From Streptomyces mangrovi (GTDB lineage Bacteria; Actinomycetota; Actinomycetes; Streptomycetales; Streptomycetaceae): 64,000 nt of DNA. The notes beneath the pieces are model-generated. The model had not been told where the DNA came from, searched no databases, and was given only the letters and a program-made list of their open reading frames with translations. The stretch covers positions 186,001 to 250,000 of the forward strand of contig NZ_FOSG01000001.1 of assembly GCF_900114215.1 (NCBI RefSeq). Reading direction: 5' to 3'. Numbering within the stretch: the first letter of the stretch is position 1; every line of letters begins with the position of its first letter. Shown here piece after piece: positions 43,501 through 52,218 of this stretch. The translations under genes were made by a program, and so were the position numbers.

Positions 43501-44052
43501 CAAGATCCGGTGGATGAGGTAGTCGACGACGCCCGGCATATCCGGTTCATGGACAATGACGACCCAGGGCAGCCCGTTCACCCGGAGGACCAGGTCCAGT
43601 GCCGCCGTACCGTCGATGCCGCGCTCGGCAGCCAGCCGGAAGTCATTGTTGCCCGGCGTGGGGTCCTCCCAGTCGACCAGGCGCACAAGCCCTGGTAGTC
43701 CGTCATGCCAGTCGGGCAGGTTCTGGGCGGGTATTCCGGTGCGAAGCAGCCGGGACAGCCGGATGTTGGCTACCTCGACCCGTTCCGGCCGTCCGGCACC
43801 GCCCACCGCTGCCCACACTGCCTCAAGCTGAGTATCAGTCAGCCAGCATGTACCGTCCGCGCCCGGGTTGAGCCGGTCGACCGCCGCCAGTAAGCACTCC
43901 CGACACGGCCCGAACCCCTCGTCGTCGCCGGGACATTCGTGCCGGGTCCAGCCCATGGCGGTGAGGAGCCCGACCAGCGGCTGACTGCCGCGCGCTCGCT
44001 TTCGTCGCGCCAACCCCCGCCCCCAACGACTCGGCCCGCTCCCCATGCTCAC
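40528..44052 (-). CDS. HsdR-like protein with degenerate nuclease and ATPase motifs
   Basis: 1174 residues colinear with type I restriction subunit R. The nuclease region NNDFRLAAERG...LDLVLRVNGLPWVVI keeps Asp153, but the expected E-x-K reads V-H-E (167-169). The helicase region GLVWNFEDSGTEQTLGFL has D336-SGTEQ where GSGKS is expected, so the Walker A Lys is missing. Motif II is DEAN (446-449), followed by PNAAFIGFADTP for motif III. The rest includes a helical C-terminus typical of HsdR. It is probably unable to translocate or cut DNA. It follows hsdMS on the same strand, separated by an IS. It starts at GTG 44052. Confidence 0.75.
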   Translation of the reverse strand: MSMGSGPSRWGRGLARRKRARGSQPLVGLLTAMGWTRHECPGDDEGFGPCRECLLAAVDRLNPGADGTCWLTDTQLEAVWAAVGGAGRPERVEVANIRLSRLLRTGIPAQNLPDWHDGLPGLVRLVDWEDPTPGNNDFRLAAERGIDGTAALDLVLRVNGLPWVVIVHEPDMPGVVDYLIHRILDLAGVGRGSVPARPGLARCAQLLVVMDGTDARLGTITSSAREFAAWRTVVPATEEQVRAELGCVVERPLQSWEALTAGVLRPSHLLGLVRNFFHEEEWGAFADEDRTAVKTVARYPQYRAVHRVTDILTDRLGAPADDATASRAGLVWNFEDSGTEQTLGFLIRRLRTHAQLADHMIVVVTHRREREWQLINALKMDEVRVIRPQAWSTTRALALGTPDVITLTTQKLAAVRTLTGDPYPGPEETAPPVTVNTQSNILVIVDEANRVTAQHARLRELLPNAAFIGFADTPADRRSQAVAMHLFGGLVDVYTARDALTDGVLTPVLYEPASALDYGKAEAGDLMASAPDQMSGAGGEDLSTRAARMFRYWAFTGLRHGVAAQVVASSRADADRYCAALRDARDQLLVEIDDLDPDLLSDPAAEDYATEEQRAMLGLWAHRHVLARIDPRASITVNAMDPPEWQRWAERRRWGSDPIGLAEAVAERQPDPSWGADPHDAATPRTSSAAGSHEPTSGAPTRNARALTVFTVVRSRLEEVDNSWNGHLVFLDRGISAAALWQIMRARRPGDPIHRVVDHADAIPGLERAFARYDADHLRDVLGFEEAPYRDLCKDREQAVAETLWRVHREIREFLNSHGSAEGTVRGTSYGIDALRTESQREDLLAALADPLTHARFIGLVRRFLTALNSAPPAKAEPVYAEFAGWLGVVQYVAWKRHRPDSRYFVPRASGAHVDDLVERWLEETRTRYLVPPERMTAPDFLERVSANADPRARIAYLLAALWAQLTDRPLANPLRQRRFENRLAAILRVANVGADASGTKRTAEALLVLARDILAAERDHTQATSVLALTPVQRVLVLLKHAVSGQRQPDGTARVAVRDAAMAVTSQIVSEARSPHFGRQPTARNRLRKELRQVLEEQLGLDWDATGPLAVRLVELAVERREEFIRHASDSAGAGNADKAGNTDVTGSSDGAGTAGAVVLPWPGVAGPAGTNA

Positions 44053-44138
44053 CGGGAGGAGGGGGACAGCGGAACACTACCTAACCGGAGCGGATCACGC
44101 CGATCCACGAGCATGCCCCATGCCCCTAAGACGTCATC

Positions 44139-44456
44139 TCATTTGGCGTCTGAGGCACTCGAAGCGAGTAGAGCGAGCCGGTGCAGCCGTTGGTAGTACT
44201 GGCGGCCGGATGGGGCGCTGATCTGCGGAATGACTCGAGCCAGGTCCTCAAGGCGGGTCTGCAGGATGCGTCTGCGCTCCGGATCGAGGGCGCCGCCGTT
44301 GTTGAGCCACGTGCAGACGCAGCCTGCGGTATCCGCGTCGAGCATCACCATGTCGATGCCTTCGAACTCGACACCTCGCAGGCCGGCGGGGAAGCCGGCG
44401 TCGAGGTGCTCCTGCCACAGTCGGGCCGCGTCCCGTATCTGCTCGGATCTGGTCAC
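44139..44456 (-). CDS. hypothetical protein carried inside the IS
   Basis: 105 residues from GTG 44456, which overlaps the transposase stop (GTGA). Helical and acidic: RSEQIRDAARLWQEHLDAGF, GVEFEGIDMVMLDADTAGCV, DPERRRILQTRLEDLARVIP. No family recognised. Its stop codon lies inside the left terminal repeat of the IS, so it travels with the element as passenger or accessory gene. Confidence 0.6.
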   Translation of the reverse strand: MTRSEQIRDAARLWQEHLDAGFPAGLRGVEFEGIDMVMLDADTAGCVCTWLNNGGALDPERRRILQTRLEDLARVIPQISAPSGRQYYQRLHRLALLASSASDAK

Positions 44457-45306
44457 CGGGCCATCATCCTGCACACGGCCGTGTCCTCGGTGCAGGTCAA
44501 GCGGTTCATGCGGCGGTAGCAGATGAGGGTGCAGGCGATGCTGGTGAAGGCGAGGAAGTGTTCGGCCTTGCGCTCGTAGCGGCGGTGGAGCCGGCGGCAG
44601 CCGGCGAGCCAGGCCATGGTGCATTCGATGGTCCAGCGGTGCCGGCCCAGCCGCTGCGAGGTCTCGATGCCCTTGCGGGCGATGCGGTGCCCGATGCCCC
44701 GCTGGGGCAGCCATCGCCGCAGGTGGGCGTAGTCGTAGCCCTTGTCCGCGTGGAGCTTGCCGGGCCTGCGTCGGCGCGGCCCGCGGCGGGAGCGGATCGG
44801 GGGTATGCCCTGCACCAGCGGGATCAGGGCCTGGCTGTCGTGGGTGTTGGCGCCGGAGATGCCGACGGACAGGGGCAGACCGGTCCGCTCGGTGATCAGA
44901 TGGATCTTCGAGCCGTACTTGCCCCGGTCGACAGGATTCGGACCGGTCAGGTCCCCCTTTTCATCGCCCGCAGGTTCACCGAGTCGATCGCGCAGCGGGT
45001 CCAGTCCAGTTCACCGCGGGCACCGAGTTCGTCGAGGACCAGGCGGTGCAGCTTGGCCCACACCCGGGCCTTCGTCCACTCGGTGAACCGCCGGTGCGCG
45101 GTGGCCCCGGACGGTCCGAACGACGCAGACGGCAGTTGCTGCCAGGTACAGCCGGAGGTGGCCACGAAGATGATCGCGGCCAGCACCTCCCGGTCGCCGT
45201 GTCGGCGGCGGCCGCCGCCCTGCGGCCGGGTCGGGGCGGGCGGTACCACCCGCTGGAACAGCTCCCACAACTCGTCCGGCACCAACCGCTCAACAATCCC
45301 TGCCAC
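44453..45306 (-). CDS. IS5-family transposase, two frames joined by -1 frameshift
   Basis: Frame one (45306-44947) carries the DUF4096-type N-terminus: ERLVPDELWELFQRVVPPAP, REVLAAIIFVATSGCTWQQL, DWTRCAIDSVNLRAMKRGT-stop. The second part, one frame back, continues LTGPNPVDRGKYGSKIHLI, ANTHDSQALIPLVQGI, LHADKGYDYAHLRRWL and RWTIECTMAWLAGCRRLHRR, giving the DDE domain. The junction sits on AAAAGGGGG, a slippery run, so programmed -1 frameshifting is expected rather than mutation. The GTG at 45306 or the TTG at 45312 could start translation. Confidence 0.8.
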
Positions 45307-45340
45307 GGCCAAGAGCCTACCCAGCCAAATGAGGTAACTT

Positions 45341-48300
45341 CTAAGACGTTTCGCCAAACAGGTTTCCCAGCACACCGCGCTGCGTCACCCGCAGCTTCGC
45401 CAACTCGTTCCGCAATGCCGCCGCGCGCCGCTCGAAAGCGGCGTGCGCGGTCACGACTCGAGCCTGTTCGGCCAGGGGCGGCAGCGGAATCGGGATCTCC
45501 TCCACCGCCGCAGGACTGATCACCGCCATGCCGCTGCTACTGCGCACACTGGCGCGTACCCACTGGCGCACCGGCTCCGAACGCAGTATGACCTCCAGGT
45601 ACTCCGGCAAGCACTTCCTCGCATCGGGTCGGAGCCGCGTCATCAAGTGTGGATAGATACAGGGCTGTCCGACATCACGATATCGCCCGGCCATACCCAC
45701 TAGATCACTGCTACCGGCCAGCGCCACCAGCACGTCCCCCTCCGTTAGCCGAAAGCGCCGGGTATAGGCATCATCCGGGGCTCGCCTCAACTGGCGTGGA
45801 ACGAAGCCCTCCGCGGTGATACACCCCAGCTCGAGCGCTAGTACACCCGTCCGCTCCGGAACCTCTGGGCCGACATAGCCGCGGCTCGGCCGCTGCCCCA
45901 GCACACTGCCCAGCGGAACGGTCGGACAGCCGGAGTCGAACACTTCACCGCGCATGACCGGGCCCGTCAGCAATTCGGCGAGTTCCCTATCGGCTCCTTC
46001 GCTCTCCTTCTTCGCGTCCGCGAGCGAGACCGCGTACTTGTGCGCCCAGGTCCGGAACGCCGCGACCAGCTCCGACCGTCCCGCTGTAACCGCCGCGTCC
46101 AGTCGGTCGGCCAGGTCCCGGCCCAATACCGCGAGCACCACCTCGTCCGCTGTGCCTCCCGCAAGAGCCTGCTCGGCCGTCGCTCGCAGCTCGGGCAGAA
46201 ACCGCTTGTCGAGCTCCCTGCGCCGCTTCGCAGCCGCCGCGCGCTCCTTCTTCCGCTTGCCCGCATCGGCGCCCGCCCCCGTGGCGTCATCAACTGTGTC
46301 CTGCGGCGTCCGGTACGCTGCGTCCGCCACCGCTAGGGCTGTGTCCGCCATGCCTACCTCCGCCAGGAATGCCGGGATCAGCTGCCGTACCACCGGGTGT
46401 TCCATGGCTTGGCGGCGCTCCGCGGTCGTGGCGGCGCTGGCCCTGCCGCCCGCACCGTCCCCCACCGCCATCGGCTCGACGATCTCCTCGACGGAATCGA
46501 CCCAGCCCTGGAGTACGCGCGCGAAGCCGCCTGCCGCGAGCACCTTCAAGTCGTACTGGTTGGACGTCCACCACTCGGCGATGATGCCGCGCGGGGTGAA
46601 CTCATCCAGCACCCCGATCTCGCCCACCGAAGCGGTGAAGTGGTCCATGAGCGAGCCACGGAGCCTCATCAGACCGCTCCGGCCTGGTAGTTCGACGAAC
46701 GTGGGGGTGAGCTGCTGCCACCAGCGATGGTACGCCTCGCGCAGCACTCGCTCGCGTGCCGCCGTCAGTTTCGGGATGCGCGAGGCCGTCGCTTTCGCCC
46801 CCTCCGGGAGGAAGTCGTAGTAGTCCGGGTCGTCCGCGCGCTCGGCGAACAGCGTCCCGAGGTCGTCGACGCCGTACCTGCGGAAGCGATCGGCTGCCGA
46901 CGACACCTCTGCTTTCGGCACCCCGCCGTGCAGATGCGCTCGTACGTCCTGCGGCTCCGCCGGCGACGCGTTGTCCACCCAGCGACCGACGTTCAGGTTG
47001 GCGTCGGCCTCCAGCAGCTCGTCCACGCTCACCACATGCGAATAGCCGCCCTGCTCCCGATAACGGATGAAGGTGTCCACGATCCGCTCGGCGTTCGCCG
47101 GGCCGAGCTCGTTCCGGGCGCGTCCCACCACATATTCGCGGTCGGCGTTGATGAACAGCACCTTGCCCGCGCGCTCCGCGCTCTTGCCGCCCGGCGAGCG
47201 CAGGACCAGCACGCAGGCAGGGATACCGGTACCGTAGAAGAGGTTAGGCCCGAGGCCGATCACGGCCTCAATCACGTCGTTCCGCAACAAGCCTTCCCGA
47301 ATGAGGCGGTCACCACCGCCCCGGAAGAGCACGCCTTGCGGCATGATCGTGGCAGCGATACCGCTCTCCTCCAGCACCGACACCATGTGCTGGACGAACA
47401 TCAGCTCGGCCCGCTTACCACTGCCAGGGACCCAACCCCAGCGCATCCGCTCGCCATGTTCCCTGTCCGCCTTGGCAACCAGCTGGGGGTCGTAGTTGAG
47501 AGCGAACGGCGGGTTGGAGAGCACCTTGGTGAATTTCCGCAGCCGCTGGTGCTCGTCGAGGTGCTGCGGGTCGGCCAGAGTGTCCCCATGCTTCAGCTCG
47601 AATTCCCGGCTGCCGTGCAGCAGCATGTTCATGGTCGCCATGGACCAGCAGGTCCCGTTCGTGTCCTGGCCGTAGACCATGATTTGGCGGGGATCGCCGC
47701 CGTGACCCTCGACGTACTCCCGGGCTGCGATCAGCATGCCACCGGTCCCCGCGCAGGGATCGTGGACGGTGTCGCCAGGGCACGGGTCGACGAGCCGGAC
47801 CATCATCTGGACCACCGAAAGCGGGGTGTAGAACTCACGGGTGCGCCGTCCCGCCGAGTCGGCCAACTCGCCAAGGAGGTACTCGCACGCCGTCCCGATC
47901 ATGCCCGGGTACGCGAAGTCCTCGTTCCGCAACCGGTACAGCGAGAAGTGACGGATCAGGGAACGCAGATCGGTGTTGGAATGACCGCTGAAATCGAGGT
48001 GAGCGGCAATTCCAGTGAGGGTGTCGTTTGCGTCCTGGAGCGCCTTGAGCGCCACGTTGATTGTTTCGCCGACGTACTTCGTCAACTGCGAGAGCCCGGG
48101 TGCCGGGCCGTCGGGGTCCTCCGGATCATGATGCGGGCCGACCCACCAGCGGGCCCGGGGCGGCACATAGAGGTCAGGGTAGGAGTCCGGATCGTTGGCC
48201 CGGGCCAGGGCCTTGGTCGGATCCCCGGTGCGGGCCAGCGCCTCGTTGTGAACGTTCTCCCACTGTGGCTGGAACTCGTCAGAGCTGTGCTTCAGGAAGA

Positions 48301-48409
48301 GCATCCCGAAGATGTGGCCCATGTAGTCCGAGGCATCCATCCTGCCACGCAGGATGTCTGCGGCGGCGAGCAGATGCCGCTCCAGCTGGGGCAGGGTGAT
48401 TGTGGCCAC
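45341..48409 (-). CDS. type I modification protein, HsdM-HsdS fusion with one recognition domain
   Basis: 1022 residues. HsdM_N helices ([38 protein letters not shown]) are followed by an N6-adenine methylase domain with motif [10 protein letters not shown] (from 217) and motif IV NPPF (299-302), both intact. The C-terminal about 200 residues are an HsdS-like half subunit: one target recognition domain ([20 protein letters not shown] ... [20 protein letters not shown]) plus one conserved helix ([20 protein letters not shown]). One TRD suggests dimers reading a symmetric site. GTG 48409 follows AAGGA; the upstream frame is not conserved-looking. Its TAG lies in the IS target repeat. Confidence 0.85.
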   Translation of the reverse strand: MATITLPQLERHLLAAADILRGRMDASDYMGHIFGMLFLKHSSDEFQPQWENVHNEALARTGDPTKALARANDPDSYPDLYVPPRARWWVGPHHDPEDPDGPAPGLSQLTKYVGETINVALKALQDANDTLTGIAAHLDFSGHSNTDLRSLIRHFSLYRLRNEDFAYPGMIGTACEYLLGELADSAGRRTREFYTPLSVVQMMVRLVDPCPGDTVHDPCAGTGGMLIAAREYVEGHGGDPRQIMVYGQDTNGTCWSMATMNMLLHGSREFELKHGDTLADPQHLDEHQRLRKFTKVLSNPPFALNYDPQLVAKADREHGERMRWGWVPGSGKRAELMFVQHMVSVLEESGIAATIMPQGVLFRGGGDRLIREGLLRNDVIEAVIGLGPNLFYGTGIPACVLVLRSPGGKSAERAGKVLFINADREYVVGRARNELGPANAERIVDTFIRYREQGGYSHVVSVDELLEADANLNVGRWVDNASPAEPQDVRAHLHGGVPKAEVSSAADRFRRYGVDDLGTLFAERADDPDYYDFLPEGAKATASRIPKLTAARERVLREAYHRWWQQLTPTFVELPGRSGLMRLRGSLMDHFTASVGEIGVLDEFTPRGIIAEWWTSNQYDLKVLAAGGFARVLQGWVDSVEEIVEPMAVGDGAGGRASAATTAERRQAMEHPVVRQLIPAFLAEVGMADTALAVADAAYRTPQDTVDDATGAGADAGKRKKERAAAAKRRRELDKRFLPELRATAEQALAGGTADEVVLAVLGRDLADRLDAAVTAGRSELVAAFRTWAHKYAVSLADAKKESEGADRELAELLTGPVMRGEVFDSGCPTVPLGSVLGQRPSRGYVGPEVPERTGVLALELGCITAEGFVPRQLRRAPDDAYTRRFRLTEGDVLVALAGSSDLVGMAGRYRDVGQPCIYPHLMTRLRPDARKCLPEYLEVILRSEPVRQWVRASVRSSSGMAVISPAAVEEIPIPLPPLAEQARVVTAHAAFERRAAALRNELAKLRVTQRGVLGNLFGETS

Positions 48410-48516
48410 GTGCCGATTCCTTCGATCTCCGACGGCACCCGGGAGGGCGCAACTGGGGAAGCCTAGACCCCTGCCGGACAGAGAGGTCGGGGCATAGTCC
48501 ACACAACTTCCCGGGG

Positions 48517-49344
48517 TCAGTACTGTTTGGTGTCATTTCCGATCCCAAGTGCCGTCAGCAGCCGCCAGACGTCGGTTGACGGGTCGCGCTTGAGCGGGTC
48601 GCAGCTATCGGCATGACCGGATTGCCGCGGGTACTCCCTTGAGACTTGGTCGACCCGCTTGGCCGAGCAGTCGCCATGCGTGCAGGAGTCGACCAGCTTG
48701 CGCGCGTTACGAACGGCGGTCGCCAGGCGTTCTTGCTTCATTAAGGACTGTCCCCGAGGGCCGTCGAGTCCCTTGCCACGCTCGCCGGACGCCTTGTCGT
48801 AATCCTGGAATCCCTTGGCGTCGGGGTGCCGGCGCAGCTGCTCCTTGACCTTGTCGTCGATGCCACCCTCCTGGCTGTGCCATGGTTTGAAGTGGAGCAG
48901 CAGCCACAGTTCGAAGGACGGGTGGGACAGCGCCGTCTGGACACCTTTTGCCCGGGCGACGCGGAACGCCTCGTAGATGTCGGCATCACGGTTGTCCGCC
49001 GCGTCCCGGTCGAACAGGGCCCACATCTCAGTGCCAGGACCACCAGCCTTGCTGATCACCTGATGCACGACCTGAGAGGGGCGCAGGCCATTGGAGTGGC
49101 CCGGATGGCAGTAGTACAGAAAGAACCCCGGTATGCCCACCTTCTCGTCGCCGTCGCCGAAGGTCTTGTTGAGCAGGTCGAGATAGGCAGGCTCTGTCTT
49201 GCTGCCCTCGGTAGCGACATAGACGACTCGTTGCGACTTGTCGCCGTACGACCCCACGGGCCTACGAACCTCGGGCGGGGAAGCATCCGCGCCGCGGCGG
49301 CGACGTGCATGCCTGGTACCGCGATCCTGCTGCTTCTTACTCAC
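48517..49344 (-). CDS. rloB: RloB/AbiLii-type Toprim-like protein
   Basis: 275 residues. Basic N-terminus, then the RloB core: [20 protein letters not shown] (Toprim-like Glu), [40 protein letters not shown] (DxD-like acidic site), [16 protein letters not shown], and [14 protein letters not shown]. RloB proteins pair with AAA ATPases in restriction-linked and abortive infection loci. The GTG start overlaps the rloA stop (GTGA), so the pair is coupled. The TTA at 48744-48742 is codon 201. It precedes hsdMS by 107 bp on the same strand. Confidence 0.85.
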   Translation of the reverse strand: MSKKQQDRGTRHARRRRGADASPPEVRRPVGSYGDKSQRVVYVATEGSKTEPAYLDLLNKTFGDGDEKVGIPGFFLYYCHPGHSNGLRPSQVVHQVISKAGGPGTEMWALFDRDAADNRDADIYEAFRVARAKGVQTALSHPSFELWLLLHFKPWHSQEGGIDDKVKEQLRRHPDAKGFQDYDKASGERGKGLDGPRGQSLMKQERLATAVRNARKLVDSCTHGDCSAKRVDQVSREYPRQSGHADSCDPLKRDPSTDVWRLLTALGIGNDTKQY

Positions 49345-50627
49345 GCGGTGGCCTTCCCCTCACCTTCCAGCAGAGCCAGCTTTCTGGCGAACTCACCCGC
49401 GCCGACCCGTGGGACGCCACCGTAGTGACCGTGCAAATACCGCCTTTCGAGATTGTCATCCTTGCGGACCTTGGCAGCGACTAGCGGATACAGGTCGCTC
49501 TGCCCGGTGTTCTTCTTGACCGTGATCCAGACCTGGTCGCGGTCAAGCGGGCGCTCCGCAACGGAGGGTCCCAGCAGGGTGGCGTCATGGGTGGTGAAGA
49601 TCAGCTGTGCGATGCGCGGGTTGGCGTCCGGGTCCTGGAAGAGGCGTATCACCTCAGCCGCAAGCCGTGGGTGCAGGCTGGAGTCCAGCTCGTCGGCGAG
49701 CAGGGTGCCGCCCCGTTCGAGAATATTCAGCAGAGGGCCCAGGAAGGCAAACCAGGCGTGCGTGCCCAGTGACTCCTCCCGCCAGAAGTCCAGGGCCTGA
49801 GCCTCACCAGTGGGGGTACGGTGCAGCAGCTGCACCTCACCGGTGTCGGGGTCGGTTGTCAGTCCGGTGATACCGAGGTCCGCGGTGGCGAGCAGCCGGA
49901 TCAGCCGCTCACGGAAATGGGCACTGGCAGTCTTTGCGGTTAGCTGTTCCCGGGTCCATTCGGTGCGCGCCGGTACGTCGTGCTGGGAGGTGACCAGCCA
50001 CAGGTTGTTGAGGAACCAGCGGTGCACAGCGGCTAGCTGGGGGTGGTTCAAGGTCGCGCCCACGGTGAGGAACAGAGCGTTCGGCCTGGTCAGCTCCTTG
50101 ATCTCGTCTTTGCGGCCGCGCAGGCCGGAGCCCGGAAACTTAAATTCTCCCCCTTCGTCCTCCGGTCGGCCGGTTTCCCGGTCGAACCAGATCTGGCGGC
50201 GTCCCGAGGGGTACGCGTGCAGCCATTCGGCCACGACGCACTCGTCGGAAACTTCGAAACCGTAGGTGTAGCGGGTCTTGTGGTCACGCGGCCCCAGCAA
50301 CAGATCGACCTCGAAGAAGCTGGTCTCCTCGCGCGCCTCGGGGTCCAACGCGAACGGTTCGCGGGGCACTGTGTCGGGATGCTTGCCCCAGTCGGCGAAG
50401 GACTCCAGCACCGCACGGCGCATGAAACGCAGCGCCGCCAAAGCATTGGACTTGCCGGAGGCGTTGGCGCCGAAGACGCCGATAGCCGGAAGCACGGAAA
50501 CGGGCTTGCCGTCAAGCCGCGCTTCGGTCTCACGGCCGGAACCGTCGTTGAACTCGGTGGCCACCAACGACAGCTCCTGGTCGGTACGGATCGACCGGTG
50601 ATTGGCCACTCGGAAGCTGAGCAGCAC
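49341..50627 (-). CDS. rloA: RloA-type AAA/ABC-like ATPase
   Basis: 428 residues of the AAA_21/OLD-like group: MLLSFRVANHRSIRTDQEL, Walker A G-ANASGKS (53-60), a long insert, ERGGTLLADELDSSLHPRLA (Walker B) and LIFTTHDATLLG (His switch). The family drives conformational sensing in anti-phage systems with RloB. GGGAGG lies upstream of the GTG start. It is the first gene of the leftward rloA-rloB-hsdMS-hsdR unit; the promoter should lie in 50628-51298. Confidence 0.88.
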   Translation of the reverse strand: MLLSFRVANHRSIRTDQELSLVATEFNDGSGRETEARLDGKPVSVLPAIGVFGANASGKSNALAALRFMRRAVLESFADWGKHPDTVPREPFALDPEAREETSFFEVDLLLGPRDHKTRYTYGFEVSDECVVAEWLHAYPSGRRQIWFDRETGRPEDEGGEFKFPGSGLRGRKDEIKELTRPNALFLTVGATLNHPQLAAVHRWFLNNLWLVTSQHDVPARTEWTREQLTAKTASAHFRERLIRLLATADLGITGLTTDPDTGEVQLLHRTPTGEAQALDFWREESLGTHAWFAFLGPLLNILERGGTLLADELDSSLHPRLAAEVIRLFQDPDANPRIAQLIFTTHDATLLGPSVAERPLDRDQVWITVKKNTGQSDLYPLVAAKVRKDDNLERRYLHGHYGGVPRVGAGEFARKLALLEGEGKATA

Positions 50628-51298
50628 GGCGAACCTCCCTGCAAGGCGATGCCTCGGATGCCGCCTTACGCTCTCTGATGCGGATTACCCGCATGAAACA
50701 GCATATGCCGCCGCCCAGGGAAGCGCCAGGGCTGGGTCAACCGGGCCAGTCGCATGCCGGGCCCGCCCAAACGCTGGGCTCAACAGAGCGGAGCCGGCCT
50801 GATCGACGACGTGCTGGAATGCATCGATGGACTCCAGCACGTCGCCCACACCGGTCGGGAGGCTGCCGACAGCGGCAATGCTCCAGTCAGCCCCAGACGA
50901 ACGCTGCCTCAGATGCAGCCGGCGTGCCCACCCGCAGATCACCAAGCGCCCCAGCACCGGTTCCCGCCCATCGGGCACGTTCCGATTCACCGCCATCCGG
51001 ACGCCCTCGTCCATGACAGCGACCTGCGACCTGCGGCGGTGCGCATGGATACCATGTATACCTGCACCGCGGCCTCCCAGCCCCGGCAGCTCCCCGGGTG
51101 AATCCTCCCCCGGACTCACCGGAAGGGGAGCCCCAACCCTCATCAGATAGGAGGGTCCGGCACGCGTGAGCGCTGCGTGAGCGGACGGCGCGGGACGAGC
51201 CGTCACACAGTGGACCTCCCCTCATGCCGCGAGGCGCTGATCAGGCAGAACAACACCACGCGGCATGCCCAGGCACCCCCGGCAAGGATTCGATCTCA
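50628..51298. promoter_or_regulatory. right-end non-coding region of the element
   Basis: 671 bp with no supported gene; open frames are inconsistent. It contains a perfect 12-bp hairpin (50807-50818 with 50833-50844, 14-nt loop), possibly a terminator or operator. The rloA promoter is expected at its left end. Confidence 0.45.
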
Positions 51299-51342
51299 CT
51301 CCTCAAGCGGGTGTCGCAGGTTCGAATCCTGCCGGGGGCACA
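51299..51342 (+). repeat. inner right att copy (tRNA-Arg 3' end, one mismatch)
   Basis: 44 nt matching 26917-26960 except C for A in the former anticodon loop (CTCCTCAAG). No 5' tRNA half precedes it. It marks the right end of the 24.4-kb element. Confidence 0.88.
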
Positions 51343-51512
51343 CGACGAAGGGCTGGTTCGCAAGGCTTGATCCTCTGCAACCGGCCCTTCCGCGTGTCCG
51401 CTTCCGTGCCACGCACGTGCCACTACGGGCCCGGAGTCCACCTGGAGTCCACTCCCCCCTTGGGCGCGCGAGCCTCACCCCGGCTGTCGGAGCCCGGAGC
51501 CACCGTCCGGCC

Positions 51513-52056
51513 ATGCCGCTGCCGCGCCCCGGCGAGGGGGTCGAAGGCCCGCACGACGCCGCATACCTTCCCCGGCCGGAGACGACCCTCCAACCGGCCG
51601 AGGAGCCCCTCACCGAGGCCGTCGCCAAGCTGGGTAGCGCCCCCGCGTGGCTGGACGAGCCCCGCTGGCCCGCGTACCCCAGGACGGGGGAGCCGCTGGA
51701 CTTCGTCGGGCAGTTCCCGGTCCCCGCAGAGCCCGGCGAGGAGAGGCGGAGGGCCTACCTCTTGCTGTCCTGCGACGACTACGAGACCGGTGGCCTGGAC
51801 GCGGAGGGCGGTGAGGCCGTCCTGCTCGTCCAGCCCGGCGGCCGGAGCCCCGACTTCGCCGTCATCGGGCCGCCCGGGACGACGGGACGCGCGCTGTGGC
51901 GGTTCGGTCCCGACGAGGAGTTGGCGCCCGTCGGGTTCCGGATCGCGCTGAGGCCGGGGCCGGGCGAGGTGGAACGCGGACCGGAGAAGTACGGCACCGC
52001 CGGCAGCGGCGACTACCTCGGAGGCAGGCCCGCCCACCCCGACCGGGCCGGGGTCG
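51513..52056 (+). pseudogene. DUF1963 (YwqG-like) protein truncated at 3' end
   Basis: The frame from ATG 51513 gives LGSAPAWLDEPRWPAYPRTG, PLDFVGQFPVPAEPGEERRR, AYLLLSCDDYETGG, DEELAPVGFRIALRPGPG and GDYLGGRPAHPD. This resembles a DUF1963 protein up to the YLGG-P strand, where the family continues with about 100 residues more. Here it runs into an antitoxin-like segment in another frame at about 52058. So it is a truncated gene in a recombined segment. Confidence 0.55.
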
Positions 52057-52071
52057 GCTCACCAGGACGCC

Positions 52072-52218
52072 ATGGACCGGCTGCGGGAGCTGGCCGAACG
52101 TCTCGAGGAGGAGCACGGCGCCGTGACGGACGACGAGCAGCAAGCAGCGCTGGACCGCATCGCCGCCATCGACGGCTGGCATGACGAGCAGCAGTCGCGT
52201 CCTGGTGCGGCCGCGTGA
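52072..52218 (+). pseudogene. 5'-truncated antitoxin fragment
   Basis: 48 residues from ATG 52072: MDRLRELAERLEEEHGAVTD ... AAIDGWHDEQQ. It matches 35/38 with the C-terminus of the antitoxin at 5130-5396 but lacks its ribbon-helix-helix N-terminus, replaced by DUF1963 sequence. It may still bind toxin. Its stop overlaps the toxin GTG (GTGA). Confidence 0.6.

Larger units (their letters stand above)
44131..45340 (-). mobile_element. IS5-family insertion sequence (about 1.21 kb)
   Basis: The ends form imperfect inverted repeats: left ACGTCATCTCATTTGGC and right (inverted) AAGTTACCTCATTTGGC, 14 of 17 identical. It encodes a transposase in two overlapping frames plus a 105-residue downstream gene that also lies between the ends. 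It inserted at the very end of hsdMS and separates it from hsdR. Confidence 0.75.
44126..45345. repeat. 5-bp direct repeats CTAAG flanking the IS
   Basis: CTAAG at 44126-44130 and 45341-45345 directly flank the IS ends, consistent with target duplication. The right copy contains the hsdMS stop codon (TAG read leftward). Confidence 0.65.
26917..51342. mobile_element. integrative mobilizable element in tRNA-Arg with anti-phage cargo
   Basis: About 24.4 kb bounded by direct repeats of the tRNA-Arg 3' end: 26917-26960 within the tRNA and 51299-51342 (one mismatch in 44). It contains a tyrosine integrase, excisionase, DUF3631 protein, MobC and relaxase, then two defence operons and an IS. No FtsK/TraB, VirB4 or coupling protein is visible, so it is mobilizable rather than self-transmissible. 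Codon use is less extreme, and two TTA codons occur in its cargo. Confidence 0.85.

Noticed and set aside
44447-44960. Second transposase frame as a pseudogene
   Set aside because: The break lies on an A4G5 slippery run as in frameshift-controlled IS5 elements; both parts are otherwise intact.
50685-51206. 173-residue leftward open frame at the element's right end
   Set aside because: No recognisable motif, competing frames of similar length, and it spans a hairpin; kept as non-coding.
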